From assembly GCF_000002875.2 (NCBI RefSeq), contig NC_009419.2, forward strand, positions 1,550,142-1,614,141: 64,000 nucleotides of DNA. Reading direction: 5' to 3'. Both the position numbers and the translations under genes were made by a program. Below the pieces are notes generated by a model, which searched no databases, was not told the DNA's origin, and saw only the letters and a program-made list of their open reading frames with translations. This DNA comes from Leishmania infantum JPCM5 (taxonomy: Eukaryota > Euglenozoa > Kinetoplastea > Trypanosomatida > Trypanosomatidae). Shown here piece after piece: positions 53,378-62,578 of the stretch (the stretch's first letter is position 1; each line of letters begins with the position of its first letter).

Positions 53378-56300
53378 ATGCTCGGCACAGTCGATGCGAT
53401 CGACTACGATGGGGACCGCCTGCACAAGGTGGTGCTGCGATTCCCTGCTGTGCGTAGCGGCGAGTCGGAGATCGTGAAGGAGGTGTGGCCGTGCGAGCGC
53501 ATTGGCCAGGGCTCCTTCGGCACGGTGTACCGCGCCGTCAGCAGCGACTATCCACGTCTGGCCCTTAAAATTTCAACAGGCAAGAGTACGCGGCTTCGCC
53601 AGGAGCTAGATGTGCTGAGTCGCGTGTGTACGAAAGGGCGGCTCCTGCTTCCGCGTTTCGAGTTTGGGGCGCTCAACAAGACAGCGGACTTGATCGTGAT
53701 CGGCATGGAGCTGTGTGTTCCGAGCACGCTACACGACCTTCTCCTCAGCACTCGTATCACCAGCGAAGCGGAGATGCTTTTCATGGCGCATCAGGCGGTT
53801 CAAGCCGTCTCGTACGTGCACGCAGAGGGTTGCATCCACCGCGACATCAAGCTGCAGAACTTTGTCTTCGACCTCGATGGTAACCTGAAGCTGATTGACT
53901 TTGGCCTGGCTTGTAACTCGCTCAAGCCACCGGCAGGCGACGTGGTGGCGGGCACTGTGTCTTTCATGTCTCCGGAGATGGCGCACAACGCCCTTCACAA
54001 GGACAGGCGCGTGAGCGTCGGCGTGGCTGCTGATGTATGGTCGCTGGGGATTGTCCTCTTTTCTATTTTCACGCAGCGGAACCCGTATCCGGCGCCGGAG
54101 ACGCCGGCGCCGGCAGCGGGCAGCACCCCCGGTGGCGCGGGTGCAGCGGGCGTGACCGGACGTGGAGACATCACGCATGGCGCGGAGGGCGAGAAGGGCA
54201 ACGACTTGAGTCAGCAGCACCGCATGAATGAGCGCCTGCTGCGCCGCGTGGCGGCCGGGGACTGGCAGTGGCCTGTCGGCGTTACAGTGTCACAGGACCT
54301 GAAGCAACTTGTAAACTCCATCCTCGTCGTCAACCCCGAGGAGCGGCCGAGCGTGAGCACGATCCTGGAGAACAAGTTGTGGAACTTACGGCGGCGCTAT
54401 CCACCTGCAGCTGTGGCGGCATTTCTCGGCGTGCAGGATGACTTCCTGCTGTCTCACGATGAGGCGCACCTGATGCGTGCGGTCGAGGAGCGTAGTGCCG
54501 GCGTGGCAGCGTCGTTGCGGAACAGTCGCCTACACAGCCCCGCCTCGGCCTCCAACGAGGACAATGGCGAGACCGACGCGCAGCACAGCAGCAGCGGCAG
54601 CGCGCGCAACGGTGGCCTAAACACATCTGGCGCCACTACATCTCCAGCGCGCAGCTCTCTCAAGGTGGTGCAGCGCTGCGGCGAGGGCGGCATTGATGGG
54701 GCGGTCACAGTGCAGGTATACGACGTGCGCGCCAGCACCCGCAAGCGCAGCAAGCCCATCCGCGAGATATCCGTCGTCATGGCGGAGGAGACTGCCAAGA
54801 CGCGACGATCCAAGTCCGCCCGACGGGCAACGGGCGCCGTGTCGGCTCCCTCGTCGCGCGTCGTCTCACGAGCAGCGTCGACGGAGTACAGCAGGCGAAT
54901 AGCTCCTCCGGCTGGCGCGAGGTTGCAGTCCAGTGCGGCGCATACGTGTGCCAACAGCGGCGACGATGAGGGTGAGGCGGAGGCGGAGGCGGTGAACCGT
55001 GGCACCAGCACGTCGCAGCGCCACAGCCGCGGTATGTCGCCTGTGCGGCTGCAGGATGCTCTGGAGACCGCCGGCTCAGTAGCAGCCGGGCAGAGGGACA
55101 GCGTAGGCCACCCCAAGGCATTGGTGGAGCCGTCCTGTGCCACGCCACCTCTGCTCACAAGCGGCAAACAGCAGCCTCTCAGCGAGCACATGCGCCCCGA
55201 CATTCAGCGCAGCGGGAGTGTGGAGCTGCTGGAGGATGCGGAGGCGCCAACTGAAGCGAGCGCGATGCCCACCTCGCACAAGAGGGCTGCGTCGAGCGGC
55301 AAGAAAAGGCGCGACGCGTCTCTGCGCCAGCCTTCCTCGTTGATCCTCAAAGGCAGCACCCGCGACTTATCCGCTGATGCCCCGCGCAGCACGACGACAG
55401 CGGCATCGACACAGGCGTCCACCTCTCTGCTGGCGAGCCGCACTACATTGCCGCTTTCAGCCGTAAACCCATCCCCATCGTCTTCGCGGCAGGCATCGCT
55501 GAGGCGGCAGGCATCTGCTAGCGCCGCCGCCGTCTCCTCCGCACAGGGGTGTGCAGGCCACAGGGGATCATCGCCGGTGATGAAGCGTGCGCAGCGTGTC
55601 GCGCTCGAGCTTGGTCTGGATGTTATCTGGCATGACGAGGCGGACCACCGCCGCGCGCTTTCTGCGATGCTGCTGATCGAGCATGCGTGGCTGCTCGCCA
55701 GCTTTCGGCTGACCATTGAGGAGGACCAGGAGCGCTACAGCATCACGTGGCTCGCAGAGGAGCAGGAGAAGTCCGCCGCCCACCCACACCGTTTCAAAGA
55801 GGTGATGCAGGTGATGAGCAAGAAGTATCAATACGGCTTCGTTTGTGACATGTGCGACTATGAGTTTCTCCCGACTGGCCCAGGGGAGAAGGACTTGCAC
55901 TTCTTTCACTGCCCATGCGGCCGCGACCTGTGCCCAGACTGCTACACAGCGTATCAGCGGCAGTGCACGTGCTCCTGCTGCCGTGCGGTGCACTCAAACA
56001 GCTGTGTGCTGCGGGAGCACCTCTTGCTGACTGGCGGAACTCAGTACTACAGCGGGTCGAGAAAAACGAACGCAGCGGCGCGGGCTGATGCTGTGCGCGG
56101 CTCATTCCAAGCCGCTGCCAGCCTCAACGAAGAAGCGGAGAGCGGGGATGAGGCGTCGGCACCGCCTGAGCCGCCGCGTCGTCGTGGCCGGCCCCCCAAG
56201 CAGGACAAGAACCGCTCTGCTGTAAAGCAGAAGGGCAGCCGAGCAGCCAAAGACAGCAGCCGTCGGCGCCGTGGTGCACAGGACACCCTCGACGTGAGTG

Positions 56301-57229
56301 TGGACGATGCGCATGAGGTGGAGCAGATTAACCTACCTCGAATTTCAATCGCTGCGATGCAGCAACAGGAGGAGCGTAGTAGCAACGGCTCGCACCGCGG
56401 CGGCGGGACTGCAGCCGTCGGGGTAGCCCCGCGACCACAACGGCCAGAGGACGTGGAGGTAAAACAGCGACCGGTAGAGAGCGTCCCGGAGGGCCCGTGG
56501 CGGCCGTTCGCGCGCTTCAAGAAGGATCGCCGAGATGAGGTAGCGCAGCAGCCAACGCCGGAGGAGCGCGACGCGTTGCTGAATGGGGAGTGGATTCGAC
56601 ACTTTTACTTGTTTCCGCAAGCTGAGCCGGAGCGCGTTGCTGCCTCCGGGACGTGGGCGGAAGGGGAGGAGGAGCCGTACGCGTTCGTCTATCACGCGCA
56701 GCCGGGCCGCACCGGCGCCATTTTTCTTACAAGTGACTTTCCGATGCACTCGGCAGTCTTTTCCATGCTGGAGCGGCAGTTCTTCGTTGTGAATCAGGTG
56801 GATACGGTGGAGGGCGTCGACTCCACCCGCGCCACATCGCTGCTCAAGGCGAAGGGTCACCCGGAGCTCCGGATCGCTTTCCATGCGCTGCAGGACATCG
56901 TAGCGTATGACACAAACATGATGAAGCAGCAGCGTACCCCTGGCACCGTCTCCGTGTACCAGGCACCTCGCAGCGCCTACAGCTGCAACGGCGAGCCTTT
57001 CCTGTACGTGCGGTGGTTCCGCTTCAACGAGAACCGCACCCTCAGCGCCTTTCTTCTCTCCAACGGCGCCGTTCAGGTCTTCGTAAACAACGAGTACGAG
57101 CTGCGGTGGTTCGACGAGAGCCGGAAGTTCCTCATCCGCTACAACGGCGTGTGCGAGTTGGTCGACGACGGCACTTTTGCACTGGCACCAGGAATCAATC
57201 ATCTCCTCTACGACTCCTTCGACGCGTAG
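53378..57229 (+). CDS. Large Ser/Thr kinase with Cys-rich zinc cluster, AT-hook and polo-box-like C-terminus
   Basis: This 1283-residue protein has an N-terminal kinase domain (about 35-345): glycine loop GQGSFGTV (43-50), Lys64 in ALKIS, HRDIKLQN with Asp156, DFG at 174-176, and GTVSFMSPEM with SPE instead of APE. All catalytic residues are present. An Ala/Gly/Pro insert near 240-270 and a Ser/Ala/Arg-rich linker (about 390-735) follow. A helical segment then leads to a Cys/His cluster at about 819-885: VCDMCDYEF, HCPCGRDLCPDCY and CTCSCCRAVHSNSC, probably binding two or three zinc ions. RRRGRPPKQ near 933 is an AT-hook-like basic motif. The C-terminal part (about 1208-1265; YVRWFRFNENRTLSAFLLSN then GAVQVFVNNEYELRW) resembles a single polo-box. 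The classical PLK of trypanosomatids is a different, shorter protein. Target and location are unknown; the AT-hook suggests chromatin. Confidence 0.85.
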   Translation: MLGTVDAIDYDGDRLHKVVLRFPAVRSGESEIVKEVWPCERIGQGSFGTVYRAVSSDYPRLALKISTGKSTRLRQELDVLSRVCTKGRLLLPRFEFGALNKTADLIVIGMELCVPSTLHDLLLSTRITSEAEMLFMAHQAVQAVSYVHAEGCIHRDIKLQNFVFDLDGNLKLIDFGLACNSLKPPAGDVVAGTVSFMSPEMAHNALHKDRRVSVGVAADVWSLGIVLFSIFTQRNPYPAPETPAPAAGSTPGGAGAAGVTGRGDITHGAEGEKGNDLSQQHRMNERLLRRVAAGDWQWPVGVTVSQDLKQLVNSILVVNPEERPSVSTILENKLWNLRRRYPPAAVAAFLGVQDDFLLSHDEAHLMRAVEERSAGVAASLRNSRLHSPASASNEDNGETDAQHSSSGSARNGGLNTSGATTSPARSSLKVVQRCGEGGIDGAVTVQVYDVRASTRKRSKPIREISVVMAEETAKTRRSKSARRATGAVSAPSSRVVSRAASTEYSRRIAPPAGARLQSSAAHTCANSGDDEGEAEAEAVNRGTSTSQRHSRGMSPVRLQDALETAGSVAAGQRDSVGHPKALVEPSCATPPLLTSGKQQPLSEHMRPDIQRSGSVELLEDAEAPTEASAMPTSHKRAASSGKKRRDASLRQPSSLILKGSTRDLSADAPRSTTTAASTQASTSLLASRTTLPLSAVNPSPSSSRQASLRRQASASAAAVSSAQGCAGHRGSSPVMKRAQRVALELGLDVIWHDEADHRRALSAMLLIEHAWLLASFRLTIEEDQERYSITWLAEEQEKSAAHPHRFKEVMQVMSKKYQYGFVCDMCDYEFLPTGPGEKDLHFFHCPCGRDLCPDCYTAYQRQCTCSCCRAVHSNSCVLREHLLLTGGTQYYSGSRKTNAAARADAVRGSFQAAASLNEEAESGDEASAPPEPPRRRGRPPKQDKNRSAVKQKGSRAAKDSSRRRRGAQDTLDVSVDDAHEVEQINLPRISIAAMQQQEERSSNGSHRGGGTAAVGVAPRPQRPEDVEVKQRPVESVPEGPWRPFARFKKDRRDEVAQQPTPEERDALLNGEWIRHFYLFPQAEPERVAASGTWAEGEEEPYAFVYHAQPGRTGAIFLTSDFPMHSAVFSMLERQFFVVNQVDTVEGVDSTRATSLLKAKGHPELRIAFHALQDIVAYDTNMMKQQRTPGTVSVYQAPRSAYSCNGEPFLYVRWFRFNENRTLSAFLLSNGAVQVFVNNEYELRWFDESRKFLIRYNGVCELVDDGTFALAPGINHLLYDSFDA

Positions 57230-58213
57230 TCTGGGGTGGTGAGTGTGTGTGTGTGTGAGAGAGTGAGTTCCGCAGATTGCCTTTACGTCGTTTCGATCAC
57301 GGGTGCAGAGGTCGTGGATGCGGAAACAAAAAAGGTTGCCGCGACGTGCCGCGCCGCGAGCTGATATGCTTTGTAACTTTATCCTCCCTCCCGCTGCGTG
57401 TGCCGCTTCGCCCTCGCACAGCTGCTTTTTGTTTTTTTTTTCTTCGCTTCTCTTACCGTTTCGTTTCGCTCTCACTCCGTTTTTCTTCTCCGTGTGCAAG
57501 TGCGCGCTAGCCTCCGTGTCTGCGTCCGCCTCGCCGTGCCTTTCGAACCAGCGCGTGTGCGCACCGTGAGAAGCTGTGTGACGGCGCTCATCGCTCGTAG
57601 CCCCACCGTCGGCGTGTGCCGCGACTCTTCGCGAGACTTGCTTCACTCGGCGGACGTCTCTAACATCATTCTAACACTGCACACTCACATGAGAAAACAC
57701 ACACACACACACAAGCGAATAACACGACAAAGGATTGGGCGGCGAACAAGACAACAAAACGCCTGCCGGGCAGCCACCCGCCCATCCAACGGACGGGGAC
57801 TGCAGCTCTATTTCTGGCAAAAGGGCATGAAGGGTGGTGTGCTCACTCATCTGACCCTTCTCCACCGCCGGCACCGATGATTGGCTGTTGCGGGCACAAA
57901 AGGAGAGGAGGATGCGGGGCGTGCGCGTGCACCACTTCAACGCCGACCACGTGGAATCCGATTCTCTTTTCTCCTCTTGTTCTACATTGTCTCCTCCTTT
58001 TTTTTTCTTCGGAACTTAAACTCTTTATCGTTTCGACTTCGATCGCCTCTCGCGCATGCGTTCCCGCTTGCGCGTCTCGTCGTCGTTGTCGCTCAGAGAA
58101 CAGAGAAGGGCCATTTCTGCTTTGTCTTCCCCGTCTAAGGGGGAGAGTCGCCCTATAAGCACACAAGCACAGACCAAACACTCTGACTGATTTTTTTTTG
58201 TGTGTGTGTGCGC
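57230..58213. other. 1-kb spacer upstream of the RIIa/EF-hand gene
   Basis: Contains (GT)n just after the kinase stop (57242-57257), T-rich parts near 57420-57490, and a T/C tract at 57961-58010. A possible acceptor AG is at 58095-58096. No gene is recognised. Confidence 0.6.
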
Positions 58214-59053
58214 ATGTCCGCGGAGACGTTTCGCGAGCGTACGTTGGCGACGCAGTACCAGCCACGCCAGCATCTCCCGCCCAACTTCAGCGATGTGCTG
58301 AAGGAGTACGCGCGGGAAGTGCTGCGCAATCAGCCGTCGGATATTCTGGAATGGAGCGCGGCGTATTTCAAGAAGCTGGCCCTCGAGACGGACCCGCTGC
58401 AGGCAAAGCAGCCGCCGCCGGACCATTACACCCCCCTCGTCGAGGACCCTGAGCGAGCGATACTGGCGAACAAGATGGTGAAAGTGTTCTCGACGATGGA
58501 CGTATCAGAAAGTGGGCGGCTACCCGTTTCAGAGGTACGGCGAGCGCTGACGGAGGCATTTGAGCTGACGGAGTCTCAGGCGCTCTACCTTATTACAGCG
58601 CCATTCACGACGATCATCGAGGACGACGGTAGCCGCATGACAGGTGATGCCATCGAGTACAGCCCCTTCTCCCACGCAGCGGTGCGCACTATTCAGTATT
58701 TTCAGCAGCACCACGACTTCTCCTTCGACGTGGACAGCAGCGACACCTGCGCAACTGTGCACGGCATGAACCGCTACGACATCGAGCAAGGCTTTCTGCG
58801 CATCTTTCGCCTCCTCGATGAGGCGGGGACGGGCCGCCTGCTTCTCCAAGACTACCAGGGCGCCTTGGAGAACGCACCGTACCACCTGACGCACCGCGAC
58901 ATTTGCGTGCTGCGCCTCGAATGTGACACGTGCGGCGGCGAAGGGGACACGGGGCCGCGTGAGGTGGAGTACGAGAAGGAGCTGCCGCACATTTTCGAGC
59001 GCCTTCTGCTTGCCGAGGCTTTCAATCTCTTCGAGGAGGAGGGGCAGAGCTAG
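58214..59053 (+). CDS. RIIa (R2D2)-domain protein with EF-hand-like loops, probably flagellar
   Basis: The 279-residue protein carries an N-terminal dimerisation/docking-type RIIa domain at about 20-56 (HLPPNFSDVLKEYAREVLRN then QPSDILEWSAAYF). This is the pattern of ROPN1L/RSP11 and other axonemal RIIa proteins. It is followed by an EF-hand-like loop DVSESGRLPVSE (96-107), with ligands at positions 1, 3, 5 and 12. A more degenerate loop DEAGTGRLLLQD lies at 202-213. The RIIa plus EF-hand layout resembles EFCAB10-type proteins. The C-terminus is Glu-rich. The role is probably radial-spoke or other axonemal scaffolding; direct binding to PKA regulators is not implied. The ATG at 58214 is used; the frame runs four codons upstream through GTG codons only. 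Confidence 0.82.
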   Translation: MSAETFRERTLATQYQPRQHLPPNFSDVLKEYAREVLRNQPSDILEWSAAYFKKLALETDPLQAKQPPPDHYTPLVEDPERAILANKMVKVFSTMDVSESGRLPVSEVRRALTEAFELTESQALYLITAPFTTIIEDDGSRMTGDAIEYSPFSHAAVRTIQYFQQHHDFSFDVDSSDTCATVHGMNRYDIEQGFLRIFRLLDEAGTGRLLLQDYQGALENAPYHLTHRDICVLRLECDTCGGEGDTGPREVEYEKELPHIFERLLLAEAFNLFEEEGQS

Positions 59054-60135
59054 GGCAGCGCAAGAGGACTCTCGGTGCATCGCATTCGCCATGTGCTACC
59101 TCTCGCTCCTTCCACGGGCACTCGACACCTTTTTTTTTCCGTCCCGTGCACTCTCTCCCGCACACCACACGCTCACACACAACCATGTGCACGAAAAAGG
59201 TGTTGAGGAAACGCTAACTGCTCCCATGTAAAAATATCGACAGCAGCGTGCCACATCAGCAAGGGAAGTGGGGTCCAGGAGAGACGGATCGATGCCGACC
59301 TGAAACGAAAATGCTACTAACCTAGTCCTGTGCACAGACACACAAAAACACACATACGCACAGCTACATCTAGAGCCCAGTTCTCTCTTTACTAGTTGAT
59401 GCCGAGCACGCCTTTGTCTGTTCTCTTCTCCTCCTTTTTCCTTTTTCCTCTTTCCTTCTTCCCGTCTTGTTGCTTCCGCCAGTCAGACAGATGGGCGCTG
59501 TCTCTGACCCCTTCCAACCTTTGTACGTTGTACATATGCTCCGCACGTTGCGCATGGATGCTGTGTTGTTGCAGCCAGCGCAGCCAACAGCGAAACAAAC
59601 AAAAAGCAAGGCCGCGCGTCACGAAAAGGAAACACACGTGCAGAAGTGTTTCAGAAACGTGCCGAGGGAGGAGCGATGATGATGGAGCTCGCGTCCACGG
59701 CGAGCGACTGTCGAAGCTGGACGGCTGCCTCTCCCTCTTCTATGTACGTGTGTAACACATACGGCACTCTTTCTGCTCTCTCTCTCTCTACCGCAATGAG
59801 CTCTGTGCCTGTGTTGCGCGAAGCAGCAGCAGCAGCAGCAACAGAGGCCTTTCCACCAACGAGCACTTTCTGCTCGTCCGGTAACCGTTATAAAGTCGGA
59901 GAAGGGAGCGTTTGTTGACGGCATGCACTTCTCCGCGCCACTTTCTCTTTTTTCTTTCTCCTTCTCCATCGTCCCTTTCCCATCCTATCCCCATACACAT
60001 GCCCTCTTCCTCCCTCGCATACCTTGTCGATCCCTCACCCTCGCACTTCCTCTACTTTTTTTTTCTTCGCCCACTCCTCGATCCAACGCCTTGCTCGTCC
60101 CAAGCGCGTGCGAGTGTCGCGGGATTCGTTATCCC

Positions 60136-60188
60136 GTTTTTTTTTTTGAGACCCATACCTTCATTGCTTCCTCCCTCGTTTTCACTAG
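60136..60188 (+). promoter_or_regulatory. Probable trans-splice acceptor of the Acl4-like gene
   Basis: A T run (60137-60147) with AG at 60149-60150 is followed by a second C/T tract ending in CACTAG, AG at 60187-60188. Either would give a 5' UTR of 120-160 nt, which would include the AC repeat. Confidence 0.5.
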
Positions 60189-60230
60189 TGTGTGTGTGTG
60201 GGGGGGGGCGCAGCGAGCACACGCATACGT

Positions 60231-60253
60231 ACACACACACACACACACACACA
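60231..60253 (+). repeat. (AC)n microsatellite
   Basis: About eleven AC units within the probable 5' UTR of the Acl4-like gene. Confidence 0.9.
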
Positions 60254-60307
60254 ACCATATCGGCGCACGAACCGTTGTAGAGGAACCTTTAGCGGCCCTG
60301 GGAGGTG

Positions 60308-61324
60308 ATGGACACTCATGCCTTGCTTGCTCTCGCTCAGAGTGCTGTGGACGCCGGTAATGTAAAGGCTGCCTGCGAGTTCTACGAGGTGGCCCTCGCC
60401 CAGTCTCCAAACAATGACGAGGTATTGGAGGCCTATGCGGAAGTCATGATCCACAACGTTCAAGACATCCCTCGCGCTCGGCAGATGCTTCGCCATGCGA
60501 TCGACATCAACCCGAACCAGGGGTACGTGAAGTACCTGAACTTAGCGCAACTGTGCGAGGCAGAGGAGGCACTCAAGTGCTACGAAAAGGCGTACGGGAT
60601 TGCAAGCCTCATGCTGCACGGATGCCGAAAGAAGAAGATGAAGAAAACACTGCAGGAGACCATGGCGACCATGTGCTGCGCCGTGGCCGAGCTCTACCTG
60701 ACTGACCTCTGCTTCGCAGAAAATGCCGAGCAGCAGTGCGAGCAGGCTGTGAACCGCGCACTGGAGCTGAATAACGATATTGTGGAGCCGCACCAGCTGC
60801 AGGCGTCCCTCCGCCTGAGTCAATGCCGCCCCGAAGAGGCGCTACAGTCGCTGCGCCGTGCTGTAGACGCAACACATCGCCTCGGCGAGGAGCATCAGCC
60901 CACGTACGAGTCTAAGATTGAGCTAGGCCGACTTCTGATGCAGGTTGACCCAGCCGAGGCTTTTCAGTTCCTACTGGAAGTGCTCCAGTATGGGGACAAC
61001 AACCCCTACGTGTGGTTCCTGCTCGGCGAGAGTGCCCGTATGCGGGGACGATACGCTGACGCGGCGCGCCTGCTGCGGCGGGCGCGTGTGATGCTAGTGG
61101 TCTCCGGCGGCGACGCAACTGCGCTGAGCGAGGTGGACGCCGCCATCAGCATTTTGGTGCAGGAGATGGGTGGCCCGGAGGCGGCGGCGCAGGTGAAAGA
61201 CCTAGATCACCCCTACCCGCTTGAGCTGCTCGAGGCAGAAGACGACCAGGGCATAGAGGAGGACGGAGACGGCGACCTGGAAGAGCCGGAGCGAGAGTCG
61301 TGCGACGATGAGGACGACGCCTAG
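60308..61324 (+). CDS. TPR protein resembling ribosomal-protein chaperone Acl4
   Basis: This 338-residue protein is built from tetratricopeptide-type helical pairs: DAGNVKAACEFYEVALAQSP, then RARQMLRHAIDINPNQG, AEEALKCYEKAYGIASLML, PEEALQSLRRAVDATHRLGE and MRGRYADAARLLRRARVML. It ends in a strongly acidic tail (about 300-338, including EEDGDGDLEEPE and DDEDDA). TPRs plus an acidic C-terminus and this length match the Acl4 family, the dedicated chaperone of ribosomal protein L4. The family assignment is from pattern memory; another TPR adaptor is possible. The ATG at 60308 follows an in-frame GTG and is the first ATG after the acceptor. Confidence 0.8.
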   Translation: MDTHALLALAQSAVDAGNVKAACEFYEVALAQSPNNDEVLEAYAEVMIHNVQDIPRARQMLRHAIDINPNQGYVKYLNLAQLCEAEEALKCYEKAYGIASLMLHGCRKKKMKKTLQETMATMCCAVAELYLTDLCFAENAEQQCEQAVNRALELNNDIVEPHQLQASLRLSQCRPEEALQSLRRAVDATHRLGEEHQPTYESKIELGRLLMQVDPAEAFQFLLEVLQYGDNNPYVWFLLGESARMRGRYADAARLLRRARVMLVVSGGDATALSEVDAAISILVQEMGGPEAAAQVKDLDHPYPLELLEAEDDQGIEEDGDGDLEEPERESCDDEDDA

Positions 61325-62578
61325 TGGTGGTTTTTCTTTTTGACAAGCAAAAAAAAACTAAATAAATAATCTTCTGCTCTCATCACCACTTCGCCGTTGC
61401 ACTGCGCCAATCGTGTGTGTTTGTGTAGTTGTGTGTGTGTGCGTGTGGGTGGGTGCCTCGCGGTGTCTCTCTGTGCTTCTTCATGTCTCTCACGCTTCCC
61501 CCTTTGCTTTCGTGGTCTTTCCCCGCACACCACCTCTCCCTCTCCCTCTCCCGTTCCTTCGTGCGGGGTGTGCGTTTTGCGTGTAAACATAGGCGACTAA
61601 CATCCGTAAGGCTGCCGAAGCACACACACACACACACGCGTCGAGTGTGGCCTTGAGGAAGACACAGGGATGGCGTGGCAAGACGGACACACAGAGGCTA
61701 CTCTCGTGCGCACAGGTGCAAGTTAGGCGCACCAGGTGATCTTGCGTCGGGCACCGTTTTCATCATTTCGGCCTCTCTCTTCTGATCGGCCGCATATCCT
61801 GTCAGGGCAGCCGCCTTCGTGAGACGGGGAATAGAGGCGCCAGCTCGCCTCTTGTCCTACCGCCTCTCCTCGCACCTCCCTCCTCCTGCTGCCCTCTAAA
61901 GCGGCGGCGCCTTTATCTGGGCTCATGATCATCTCTTTCTCCTTGATATCCTCTTGCTTCTTGCTGCATTCGTGTACTGCTGCCTCTTTCCCTCTTTCGT
62001 GTCAGCGCGTATCCTTTACATGCATCATCACTGAAAGGGTTCGACGCTGGACTGCGCGTCGCCGGCAGCGCGGGCACAATAACGGACCTCCCTTCAAGCG
62101 AGTGAACACGATTAGGGGGCGAAGCTGCACACAGGCGGCCAATATACGGTTTGGTGCTCCGTGAGTCTGATTTGGCCGCCCTCCCCCTGCTACAGGTGTG
62201 CGCGCGAAGTGAGGAAGCGGTCGAACACGCACGCACAAGCATCAGAAGAAGCCACCTGCGCATAGATTCATACAACGTGCATAGAGGAAAGGAAGACGAG
62301 GAGGGTGTGAAGGTCAAGGCGAGCGGCCCACGGGCCCTCTTTCTCCCCTCCCTCCCATCCCCACACAAACACAACTACACATTCACAGGTGCGCCAACAA
62401 CAAGGGATACCACCTAGCGCTGCTATCTCCACTTGTACACGCCGGTGCCCTTCAGCATCTGTTTCTGGCCTCTGCATGCATATGTTGCCCTCCCCTTTCC
62501 TCCGAAAAAAAAAGAAAGAACAACAGTTTACCGCTACGTGTCTTCTTCTCCTTACGCTTCCTTTGCCCTGTCGCCATC
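61325..62578. other. 1.25-kb spacer upstream of the last gene
   Basis: Begins with an A/T-rich patch (61328-61373). It contains short (TG)n and (CA)n runs (for example 61621-61637), and a pyrimidine tract near 62485-62503 followed by an A-run and AG at 62525-62526, a possible splice acceptor. No gene is recognised. Confidence 0.55.

Larger units (their letters stand above)
59054..60307. other. 1.25-kb spacer upstream of the Acl4-like gene
   Basis: C/T-rich spacer with short T runs and the AC tract at 60231-60253. No gene is recognised; frames near 59912-60360 are pyrimidine-driven. Confidence 0.6.
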
